Shown: one piece after another, positions 1-6,801 of the stretch
Position numbering within the stretch: position 1 is the stretch's first letter
Layout: every line of letters starts with the position of its first letter
NCBI GenBank assembly: GCA_000482145.1
Contig: AUXH01000492.1
Location: forward strand, 1 to 14,498
Direction of reading: 5' to 3'
DNA: 14,498 nt
From: Strigomonas culicis
Lineage: Eukaryota; Euglenozoa; Kinetoplastea; Trypanosomatida; Trypanosomatidae
Notes under the pieces: generated by a model
What the model saw: only the letters and a program-made list of their open reading frames with translations
What the model was told of the DNA's origin: nothing
Database searches by the model: none
Program-made: the position numbers and the translations under genes

Positions 1-839
1 TTCTCGCGCTCTTCTGCTGTCACCATGTAATCGTTCAGCTTCGGCCGCTGCAGGTAGATGCTGCCGGCCAGCAGCAGCGGCGCCACGGGCGGCACCGCGC
101 CGCTGGCGTTGCCGAAGCTGACGAGGGTGCCGCGGCGGCGCAGCACGCGGAGGTCGCCCTCGAAGGTGTCGCGGCCGACGCCGTCGTACACCGCGTGGAC
201 GCCCTCCGGCGCGATCTGGCGCACCGCCGCCGGCCAGTCGTGCACGGCCTTGTAGTCGATCACGTGGTCTGCGCGGCCGACGCTGGCGGCCAGCGCGGCC
301 TTGGCCTCGCCGCCGCAGAGCGCGATCACCGTCGCGCCGCGCAGCTTCGCCATCTGGCAGATGAGCAGCCCGGTGCCGCCGGCGGCCGCCTGCACCACCA
401 CGACGGACCCCGGGCCGCACACGTAGCTGTCGTGCGTCAGATAGTGCGCGGTGAAGGCCTGGCAGGGCACCGCCGCCGCATCCGCGTCCGACACACCCTC
501 CGGCACCCGCGACAGCGAGTCCTGAGCCACGATGGTGAAGGAGGCGTAGCTGCCGCTGGAGTCACCATGATAGCTGACGCGCTGGCCGAGGAGCGAGGCG
601 GGTGCGGCGCTGCCCACCTTCACGACGACACCCGCGCCCTCCAGACCTGGTGTGTAGGGCATCTGCGGCATCTTGTACAGCCCGGTGCGGAAGTACGTGT
701 CGATGAAATTGACACCGGCGAAGGCGTTTTCAACGAGCACCTCATGGGCGGCGAGCTTCACTTCTTCGGGGAGATGGGAGCTGGGCCGCAGCTGGAGCAC
801 CTCCGGGCCTCCGTGCTGCGCAATGGAAATTTCAGACAT
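1..839 (-). CDS. NADPH:quinone oxidoreductase, zeta-crystallin-like (3' end beyond window)
   Basis: I translated this frame by hand: it opens at the ATG at 839-837 and stays open for 279 codons to the left edge, so the stop and roughly the last 45-60 residues of a normal 320-340 aa enzyme are missing. It belongs to the medium-chain dehydrogenase/reductase superfamily, quinone oxidoreductase branch, which reduces quinones or enones with NADPH. Seen in the sequence: an N-terminal GroES-like part with GVNFID at residues 43-48 and YTPGLEGAG at 62-70; the nucleotide-binding Rossmann motif AAAGGTG at 151-157 followed by CQMAKLRGATVI at 161-172; and YDGVG at 218-222. There are no clustered cysteines of a structural zinc site, as expected for zinc-free quinone reductases. 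No targeting signal is evident, so a cytosolic location is inferred. It is last in the minus-strand gene series. Family assignment is firm; the physiological substrate is not determinable. Confidence 0.87.
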   Translation of the reverse strand, partial: MSEISIAQHGGPEVLQLRPSSHLPEEVKLAAHEVLVENAFAGVNFIDTYFRTGLYKMPQMPYTPGLEGAGVVVKVGSAAPASLLGQRVSYHGDSSGSYASFTIVAQDSLSRVPEGVSDADAAAVPCQAFTAHYLTHDSYVCGPGSVVVVQAAAGGTGLLICQMAKLRGATVIALCGGEAKAALAASVGRADHVIDYKAVHDWPAAVRQIAPEGVHAVYDGVGRDTFEGDLRVLRRRGTLVSFGNASGAVPPVAPLLLAGSIYLQRPKLNDYMVTAEERE

Positions 840-1335
840 GCTTGATGGGTAGTGAAAGGTTGTGTTCGGTATAGTGGTAGTAGGAAGAAAGAAGGCGAAT
901 TGAGGTAAAGAAACTTCGTTTGTGTCAAAGGTTAGGAGAAGTTTATTTTGGGTTTGTGGGAGAAGATGAATGTACATATAAAGCACGAGAAGCGGACGGC
1001 ATCTACTGGGACGTTATTTGAGAATCAACATTGAAAAGAATAGCATTCATTATAAAGGCAAGCACCACGTAGTGTTTTTTTTTTTCTCTCGTCTTTTACA
1101 TTTTGCATTTGAAAGAATCTATTATCAAATGACAAGAGTGTATACTGTGATGAAAGAGTAGGAAATGTATGAAACAGTGTAAAGCAAAGTGCAATAAAGA
1201 AAAACTGAAAAAGAGCAACACTACTTCCGCATCACAGTCACCCCACACATTCACCGAAAAGACATCATTGCATACCATGCGTTCTTCGCGGTCCCTCTTC
1301 ATCTCTCATCTCCCCCTTACCATCCGTTTTCTCTT
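840..1335 (-). other. Spacer between the 7-TM protein gene and the quinone oxidoreductase gene
   Basis: This AT-rich spacer should contain the 3' UTR of the upstream 7-TM gene and the 5' leader of the oxidoreductase. A minus-strand pyrimidine tract of 14 nt lies at 882-895. A 68-codon ATG-initiated frame (1302-1096, minus strand) lies inside the spacer; its product would be hydrophobic and His-rich. I see no similarity that supports calling it a gene. No structured RNA was recognised. Confidence 0.6.
841..895 (-). promoter_or_regulatory. Candidate trans-splicing signal for the quinone oxidoreductase
   Basis: On the minus strand a pyrimidine tract (882-895) is followed by about 40 nt with no AG until the AG at 842-841, which directly abuts the start codon with one intervening base. 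If used, the mRNA would consist of the spliced leader joined almost directly to the ATG. An alternative AG at 915-914 lies upstream of the tract and would give a leader of about 74 nt. Assignment rests on the kinetoplastid rule of pyrimidine tract followed by first AG. Confidence 0.4.
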
Positions 1336-4300
1336 TTACGCATAAAAAGGGTCTTTGCGGAAGAAGAGTATCACAAAGGCAAGAAAGTAGAAGATATCGA
1401 ACTCTTCAAAGAAAACCTGCATGTAGTAATCATACACCTTATAAAAGGTAAAGGCGTAGATGATAAAGAGCACCTGCCATAGCACCAGCAGCGCGAAGGG
1501 CACACACATGCTACGGTATCGAAAATAGAGCTGTAACATGAGCCGTTGTTGCTGCGCGGCCGGATCGTTGGCCTTCGCCGCCGCGGGGTCCATCCCCACC
1601 CGCGGCGCGGCGGGCGGCAGCGCACCACCACTGCCGCTGCTGCTACCGCCACGGCGATGCCGGTGGTGGCCGGTCCCGACCCCGGTATCCGCATCGCTGG
1701 AGGAGGTGGAGGTGGAGGGGGAGGGGGAGGATCCCGCGCTGCGGTGGTCGCCATCCGCCTTCCCGCGCCGCTTCGGCCGCCGGCGGCGACGCTCGCCCTC
1801 GCTCTGCCGCGCGTCCCGTGACCGCGACCGCCGCTGCTGTGCGCGGTAGCGCCGGTCAACAAAGTCCCGCTTGTACAGCGCGGCATCTAGTGGGTCCTGG
1901 CCGGCGCCGCTGAGATGGTAGCCCCAGCTCTGCCGCAGCATCTGGTTCTGCAGGCCCTTGTGCACCCCCCCCTCCGCCTCCCGCGAGCGGCGGCTGCTGC
2001 CCATGAACAGGAGCATGTTGCGCTTCGCCTCGATGGCCGCGGCGGTGGCGCCGCCAACGGCGCCACTGCCGCCGCTACCGGCTTGGCCCGACTGCGGTGT
2101 GGTCTGGATGTACGTCGCCCCGGCGGCCATGCGACGCGAGACGACAAAGAGCTGCACCGCGTTGTGAATGTAGAAGACCACCTTGTAGGCAACATTCGTG
2201 TAGTTGTACGCCACGCAGTTCTCACCCGCCCTCTCGCGCGAGAAGGTGTTGGTGTTGAAGACCAACAAGGGCATGTTGTTGTAGGTGCACGTGGCGCTCA
2301 GCACCTGCAGCACGAAGGACCCCGCGGTGGAGAAGGTGAGGAGAAGGATGCTGCCATGCAGCAGCTCATCGTACGCCAAGCCCCACCCGAGGCCAATCAG
2401 CACGCGCGTGCCGAAGTCGATGGCGTTTGACACGACCATCACCACGAGCGACGCGATGAGGATCGAGAAGCGGCTGTAGTTGAGGTTCGTGTCCGCCAGC
2501 ACCGCGAAGGACGCCGCGCGCAGAATGCCGGAGAGCAGCCGTACCAAAATGAGGCAGAGCAGCAGCCACTGCAGGGACGGGTAGAACTGAAGTGTATGTC
2601 GAAGGCCGAAGCTCGCCCGGAAGGGCCACCAGCGCCGGCCGCGGCGCTCGGCGGCCGCGGCGCGCCGCTCGCGCCGGCGGCGGCGCCGGTCCGCCGCCTT
2701 TTCCTTCGCGCGCTGCTGCCGCACCGCGTCGGTGAGCGCGTCGAGATCCGCGCTGTCCACACTGTCAGAGGAGGAGGAGGAGGAGGAGGTGGAGGTGGAG
2801 GTGGAGATGGAGGTGGAGGAGGAGGAAGAAGAAGAACGGGTGGTCGCGGAGTCCACCGTGGAGCCGGACGAGCCCTGGTCCTCCATGTTCAGCTTCCGGT
2901 GCGGCGCGGGCCCCTCGTTCGCCTCGCTGCCCGCGTCGTTGCCGCTGCTGTCGGCCGTCGTGTGGAGGCTTGAGGTCGACCGGTGCCGGCGCCGGCCGCC
3001 GGCCTCCTCCCTGTCCGCCGAGCTTTGAGCCTTTCGCTTCCGAGCCGCCGCGCGCTTGTCGGCCGACAGGGGCGCATCCGTCGGCACGCCGGGCGCCAGG
3101 CTCACACTCGTGAGGAGGTTTACCTTCCGCTCGTCCCTGCCGCAGGGGATGATGAGCACGCACATGAAGATGAGTAAGATGCCATCGGCGACGACAAAGA
3201 TAAAGTACACCACCGCACTGAGGTACCACTCCCCGCTGCCGGTGCCGCCGGGGTTCAGGAAGACCACGTTTAGGTTCACCGTCATGGGCACCCCCGAGCA
3301 CTGGACGAGGACGGCGATGAGCCGCACGGCACCGTACTCATGCCGGATCTGCAAAGTCGATGACGCTGCGTTGTAATAGAAGGCCGTGTTGTTCTCGTAG
3401 AGGTAGCCGTCGTCGCCGCTCGTGTCCTCGCCCACCAACGCGCGCAGCAGCACGTCAAGGGAAAGGCTGTAGAGGGCGGGGGCTGAGCAGAGGCTGGCGG
3501 GGTCCACCTCCGCGGAGTAGCCGCTGCGGCGGGCCGCCATGTCGGCGAGCGTCCCGCCCCACCCCGCCGACGCCGCCGCGAGCTGCCGGCGCAACTTGGA
3601 CTCCGTGATACTGTAGAGCATATCGGCTGCAAAGAGCTTGAGCACCAGGTGGGTCTCCGACAGCGCGTACTCGCGCGTGAGGAGGGTCGAGACGTCCGGT
3701 GGCTGCAGGTTGAAGTCCTCTTTGGTGGCCGCGGCTGCGAGGGCGTCCAGGCAGACCGTGTTGTGCACGTCGCTGCCGCTATCTCCGTCGACCGGAACCG
3801 AATAGTAGGCATTCGTCACGAAGACAGGCGCGTTGTAGATGTTGTTGAGACGGGGCTGTGTGTAGAGGAAAAACGTGGTGCTCTTATTGAGCTGCACGGG
3901 GTTTGTGGAGGTGTTCGTGCTGCTGGCGTTACTGCTCACACGATACTTCGTAGCGTATGCGATATAGTCATTCAAGTTGAAGATGGAGGACGCCGAGCTG
4001 CTGTTCAGAGTCACCGTGATCAGACCTCCCTTCAGGAGAAAAAAGGGAGGCTCGTTTACGGTATAGTTGTACGAACCCAGCGCCTGGAGAGGGTACAGCA
4101 TCGTTTTGTAAAAGATATCGTAGCCGATGCTGCCAGTACTTGTCTTTGCTGCGTCGAGATCACCATCCGCATTGGCACTCGACGCATCCCCATCCGTGAT
4201 ATTGAACAAACTGTTATAAATCTCCGTGAAAGAGTTCGTGACATCCAACAGCGTGAAGGTGGTGGTGGTGTTGTACTCGAGTGCCTCAGCCATTGGCACC

Positions 4301-4467
4301 AGCGACCGCACAGCAAACGGGAAGGCGGAAGGCAAATCGCAGCGGTCACCGGCAAGAGCGGATACGCACGCGTGGACGCCGTTTTGTGGCTGCCGCGGTG
4401 GCGCTGGGTGATGCAGTAAGGCGCATAGTACAAGGAGCGTCAACAGAAAAGTAGACAACGAGTTCAT
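1336..4467 (-). CDS. Large seven-transmembrane protein with secreted-type ectodomain; possible GOST/Lung-7TM-like receptor
   Basis: The product is 1043 aa, starting at the ATG at 4467-4465 (the frame extends upstream only to a TTG codon). The N-terminus has a hydrophobic signal peptide (about residues 1-24). A luminal or extracellular domain follows to about residue 412, with many N-x-S/T sequons and paired cysteines. Seven hydrophobic segments follow, roughly at 414-441, 632-657, 666-692, 703-725, 758-778, 986-1010 and 1014-1036. The protein ends in RKDPFYA. A signal peptide, ectodomain and 7-TM C-terminus is the layout of GOST-type proteins (GPR107/GPR180/TMEM87/Wntless group), and GLGWGL at about 692-697 resembles the helix-3 end of that group, but this is inference from layout. 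Two long insertions are unusual: between TM1 and TM2 (about 444-615; poly-Ser, Ser/Thr and Arg-rich with six consecutive arginines) and between TM5 and TM6 (about 780-980; Gly, Ser and Arg-rich). Both should face the cytosol if the ectodomain is luminal. The gene is certain; the family is tentative. Confidence 0.85.
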   Translation of the reverse strand: MNSLSTFLLTLLVLCALLHHPAPPRQPQNGVHACVSALAGDRCDLPSAFPFAVRSLVPMAEALEYNTTTTFTLLDVTNSFTEIYNSLFNITDGDASSANADGDLDAAKTSTGSIGYDIFYKTMLYPLQALGSYNYTVNEPPFFLLKGGLITVTLNSSSASSIFNLNDYIAYATKYRVSSNASSTNTSTNPVQLNKSTTFFLYTQPRLNNIYNAPVFVTNAYYSVPVDGDSGSDVHNTVCLDALAAAATKEDFNLQPPDVSTLLTREYALSETHLVLKLFAADMLYSITESKLRRQLAAASAGWGGTLADMAARRSGYSAEVDPASLCSAPALYSLSLDVLLRALVGEDTSGDDGYLYENNTAFYYNAASSTLQIRHEYGAVRLIAVLVQCSGVPMTVNLNVVFLNPGGTGSGEWYLSAVVYFIFVVADGILLIFMCVLIIPCGRDERKVNLLTSVSLAPGVPTDAPLSADKRAAARKRKAQSSADREEAGGRRRHRSTSSLHTTADSSGNDAGSEANEGPAPHRKLNMEDQGSSGSTVDSATTRSSSSSSSTSISTSTSTSSSSSSSDSVDSADLDALTDAVRQQRAKEKAADRRRRRRERRAAAAERRGRRWWPFRASFGLRHTLQFYPSLQWLLLCLILVRLLSGILRAASFAVLADTNLNYSRFSILIASLVVMVVSNAIDFGTRVLIGLGWGLAYDELLHGSILLLTFSTAGSFVLQVLSATCTYNNMPLLVFNTNTFSRERAGENCVAYNYTNVAYKVVFYIHNAVQLFVVSRRMAAGATYIQTTPQSGQAGSGGSGAVGGATAAAIEAKRNMLLFMGSSRRSREAEGGVHKGLQNQMLRQSWGYHLSGAGQDPLDAALYKRDFVDRRYRAQQRRSRSRDARQSEGERRRRRPKRRGKADGDHRSAGSSPSPSTSTSSSDADTGVGTGHHRHRRGGSSSGSGGALPPAAPRVGMDPAAAKANDPAAQQQRLMLQLYFRYRSMCVPFALLVLWQVLFIIYAFTFYKVYDYYMQVFFEEFDIFYFLAFVILFFRKDPFYA
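1698..1731 (-). repeat. Coding low-complexity Ser/Pro/Thr tract in the TM5-TM6 loop of the 7-TM gene
   Basis: The plus strand shows a GGAGG/GGGGGA-type purine run. On the coding strand this is a C/T-rich imperfect trinucleotide repeat encoding alternating Ser, Pro and Thr at about residues 913-923 of the product. It is in frame and does not break the gene. Confidence 0.65.
2762..2838 (-). repeat. Coding (TCC/CCT)n microsatellite, poly-Ser/Thr tract in the TM1-TM2 loop
   Basis: The plus strand reads as repeated GAG/GGA/GGT trinucleotides over about 75 bp. On the coding minus strand this gives a run of serines interleaved with threonine and isoleucine (about residues 544-567 of the 1043-aa product). 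Unit length is a multiple of three, so expansion or contraction keeps the frame. In antisense it creates artefactual Glu-rich and Gly-rich open frames. Confidence 0.8.
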
Positions 4468-4649
4468 CCTTCTGGACAACAACAGCAAAAAACAGAAACT
4501 GACTGCTTTTTTTTATGTATATATCTGTGCGCCTCTTTATAAAATATGATTTATGTATCTTTTATTCTTTAATAACACCTATGTTTACATAGTGTAATGA
4601 CTTTTAAGAATCTTGTTCGTATATCAGCTGAGAATGGAAATCTGTTCCA

Positions 4650-4678
4650 CTATTGCGATGGTTCAAAGAGAAAAAAAA
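4650..4678 (-). promoter_or_regulatory. Candidate trans-splice acceptor for the 7-TM gene
   Basis: A 14-nt minus-strand pyrimidine run at 4665-4678 is followed by a first AG at 4651-4650, about 180 nt before the ATG. Another AG lies at 4643-4642. The tract is short and competing purine-poor stretches exist, so the exact site is uncertain. Confidence 0.3.
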
Positions 4679-5088
4679 CCAACAAACTAACAAATAACAA
4701 TACTAAGCGAGTAAGCGGCGGGAGGAAAAATGAAGAAGACACGGGAGAAATGATAATGATGATAAAAAACGTCATCCCATATGTGTTTTCAGGAGAGTCC
4801 TTTCAAGTGTATCCACAGATAAATACGATTACTACATGTTGTTCCTGCTTTTTTCTTTCTGTATTCTAAAATGCCCTTTATAACAAGGCATCACACACAC
4901 GTGAGTACATCTACAGAGCTTCCATTTTCATTGATTTTTTTTTAAATAAGTATAGATTATTTAAATGCAATTGGATAGGAACAAAACCAACTAACAAACA
5001 AGAAACACACATACACATACACGTACACACGCGTCGAGTGAGAGGGCGAGCGAATATTTCACCATTTCTTCTCTTCATTATAATTCTT

Positions 5089-5116
5089 TATATATGTATG
5101 TATATATATATATATA
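5089..5116. repeat. (TA)n microsatellite
   Basis: An alternating TA run with one TATGTATG interruption lies in the 3' UTR region downstream of Rpt4. It is typical of the AT-rich spacers in this window. Confidence 0.85.
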
Positions 5117-5130
5117 ACAAAGAACAATAG

Positions 5131-5172
5131 TGATAATAATAATAATAATAATAAATAATGATAATAAATAAA
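5131..5172. repeat. (TAA)n/(ATA)n microsatellite
   Basis: About seven consecutive TAA units followed by degenerate copies run up to within about 30 bp of the Rpt4 stop codon. They lie in the presumed Rpt4 3' UTR. Confidence 0.85.
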
Positions 5173-5202
5173 CCATTGTGTATGTGTGTATATGCTGTGT
5201 GC

Positions 5203-6393
5203 TCACTGATCGACGTACTGGTGCACTTGGCCTTCCAGCCGTTTCATATTTGCTACTTTGCGCACCGCCTTGTTGAAGTCGTCCGCCTCCACGTAATCGC
5301 GGCCATCGCGAATCGCGAACATGCCGGCCTCGGTGCACACATTCCGCAGGTCCGCGCCGTTGAACCCCTCCGACAGCTTCACTACATTCTCGAAGTCGAT
5401 CTCCCCCTTCTTCGTAATCTTGGCGGAGTGAATCTTGATGATGTCAAGCCGCCCATTCTCGTTGGGGAGGCCGATCTCGATCTTGCGGTCGAGGCGACCG
5501 GGCCGCATCAGCGCGGGGTCCAGCGTGTCGGGGCGGTTCGTGGCCATGATCACCTTCACCTTGCCGAGCTTGTCAAATCCATCCATCTGGTTGAGGAGCT
5601 CCATCAGCGTGCGCTGGATCTCGCGATCGCTGCTCGTGCCTTCGATACGCTTGCTGCCGATCGCATCCACCTCGTCGATGAAGATGATGCACGGCTCGTG
5701 CTCGCGAGCGTAGGCAAACATCTCCCGGATCACCCGCGCGCTCTCGCCGATGTACTTGTCCACGATGGACGACGCGGCGACCTTGAGGAAGGCGGCATCG
5801 ACGTTACTCGAGATGGCCTTTGCGAGGAGCGTCTTGCCGGTGCCGGGCGGGCCGTAGAGCAGCACGCCCTTCGGCGCGGAGATGCCCACGCGCGAGAAGA
5901 GCTCGGGGTTCGTGAGGGGCAGCTCGACCACCTCACGCATGTTGCGCATCTGCTCCTGCAGCCCGCCGATCTCCTGGAAGCTCACGTTCTTCTCGTTGCC
6001 GAGGTACTGCATGCTGTACACGTGGGGGTCCACCTCACGCGGCAGCACGCGCACAATCGTGAAGGTTGTGATCTCCAGTGCGACGCGGGCGCCGAGCTTG
6101 AGCTTCTCCGGCTGGATGCTCTTCTTGTACCCGACGAGGTGGCGCGCGCCGCTGTTGCTCTTCACGATGAACCGTTCGCTGTCCACGCGCTTCAGCACCT
6201 CGCCGACGTAGTGTCCGATGCTCATGAGCGCGTTGATCTGGTCCTCTAGCGTATCGAGCTCTTGCTTCTTCGCGGTCAGATCTGCGCGGTTCTTGCGCAC
6301 GCGCTCCTGCACCGCGTTGCGCTCGACCGTGTGCGTGATCACGCGCTCGAGCAGCGCCGCACGCTCTAAGTCCACTGGGGCGTTGGTCTGCAT
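5203..6393 (-). CDS. RPT4: 26S proteasome regulatory particle AAA+ ATPase subunit Rpt4
   Basis: The 396-aa product is one of the six ATPases of the proteasome base ring that unfold ubiquitinated proteins and feed them into the 20S core. The start is the ATG at 6393-6391; the upstream in-frame TTG lies in leader sequence. Seen in order: an N-terminal coiled coil (about residues 8-57), an OB-fold domain (about 65-125) with LPREVDP, and the AAA+ domain with Walker A GPPGTGKT at 181-188, pore loop KYIG at 213-216, Walker B IIFIDE at 236-241, sensor-1 Asn286 in ATNRPDT, and arginine fingers R297 and R300 in RPGR. The C-terminal part contains [19 protein letters not shown]. The ISSNVDA and DKYIGESAR context and the overall length (human PSMC6 389 aa) fit Rpt4 better than the other Rpt subunits. 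The C-terminus QYVDQ lacks an HbYX motif, as expected for Rpt4 and unlike Rpt2/3/5. All catalytic residues are intact. Confidence 0.96.
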   Translation of the reverse strand: MQTNAPVDLERAALLERVITHTVERNAVQERVRKNRADLTAKKQELDTLEDQINALMSIGHYVGEVLKRVDSERFIVKSNSGARHLVGYKKSIQPEKLKLGARVALEITTFTIVRVLPREVDPHVYSMQYLGNEKNVSFQEIGGLQEQMRNMREVVELPLTNPELFSRVGISAPKGVLLYGPPGTGKTLLAKAISSNVDAAFLKVAASSIVDKYIGESARVIREMFAYAREHEPCIIFIDEVDAIGSKRIEGTSSDREIQRTLMELLNQMDGFDKLGKVKVIMATNRPDTLDPALMRPGRLDRKIEIGLPNENGRLDIIKIHSAKITKKGEIDFENVVKLSEGFNGADLRNVCTEAGMFAIRDGRDYVEADDFNKAVRKVANMKRLEGQVHQYVDQ

Positions 6394-6801
6394 GCTGTTT
6401 CCTTTTCTGCTCCGGCACAGGGTGTGGGGGAGGGGAGGGAGGGAGATGCTGAGAGAATAAATATTAACAATAATAATCAAAAAAATGATACTACTGGATG
6501 AGAGAATGGTAATTGGAGAACATATAAATGAAAGAAAGAGTCAGAGAGGTCACGTACAAGGACATGAAGCTGTAACAAATAGATGCATTTGGAATCCTCA
6601 ACATGGTGAACATTATATACGTATCTTTTTCCTTGATTAAATTCAACGTTAATCAAATAAAATAGTTCGTAAAGGTATGCGTACTGACTGTGTCTGAAAG
6701 GCGATAGACAGCTATGTAGTTATGATACTTCAATGATAGTAAAGAAATAAGTAAACATTAAAAAAAAAGTGCTGGGAGACGTGTGCATATCGATCGATCT
6801 T
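6394..6801 (-). other. Spacer between the 637-aa transporter gene and Rpt4
   Basis: This is 408 bp of AT-rich sequence holding the 3' UTR of the upstream transporter and the Rpt4 leader. Apart from the pyrimidine tract next to Rpt4, I see only A/T runs and no conserved RNA element. Confidence 0.6.
6407..6446 (-). promoter_or_regulatory. Candidate trans-splicing signal for Rpt4
   Basis: A C-rich pyrimidine tract on the minus strand (6426-6446) is followed by GAG and CAG acceptors at 6411-6410 and 6408-6407, giving a leader of only about 13-16 nt. An upstream CAG at 6450-6449 after a T-rich stretch would give a 55-nt leader, so two alternatives exist. Confidence 0.5.

Larger units (their letters stand above)
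4468..5202 (-). other. Spacer between Rpt4 and the 7-TM protein gene
   Basis: This AT-rich spacer of 735 bp carries the Rpt4 3' UTR and the 7-TM gene leader. It contains a CA-rich stretch (about 5004-5030) and the (TA)n and (TAA)n repeats listed separately. The best minus-strand pyrimidine tract near the 7-TM gene is 4665-4678, followed by a first AG at 4651-4650, which would leave a leader of about 180 nt. A plus-strand frame at 4597-4869 is low-complexity, Lys/Asn-rich and not credible as a gene. Confidence 0.55.

Noticed and set aside
195..845. A 216-codon plus-strand frame across the oxidoreductase gene
   Set aside because: It is the antisense shadow of a clearly conserved quinone oxidoreductase; the GC-rich third positions of that gene keep the opposite strand free of stops.
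4597..4869. A 90-codon plus-strand frame in the Rpt4/7-TM spacer
   Set aside because: It is opposite to all genes, has AT-rich, Lys/Asn-rich composition, and no recognisable domain or plus-strand splice signal.
5158..6249. A 363-codon plus-strand frame opposite Rpt4
   Set aside because: Rpt4 on the minus strand has every catalytic motif. The plus-strand translation is Leu/His/Val/Arg-rich with no recognisable family and starts in the repeat-rich UTR.
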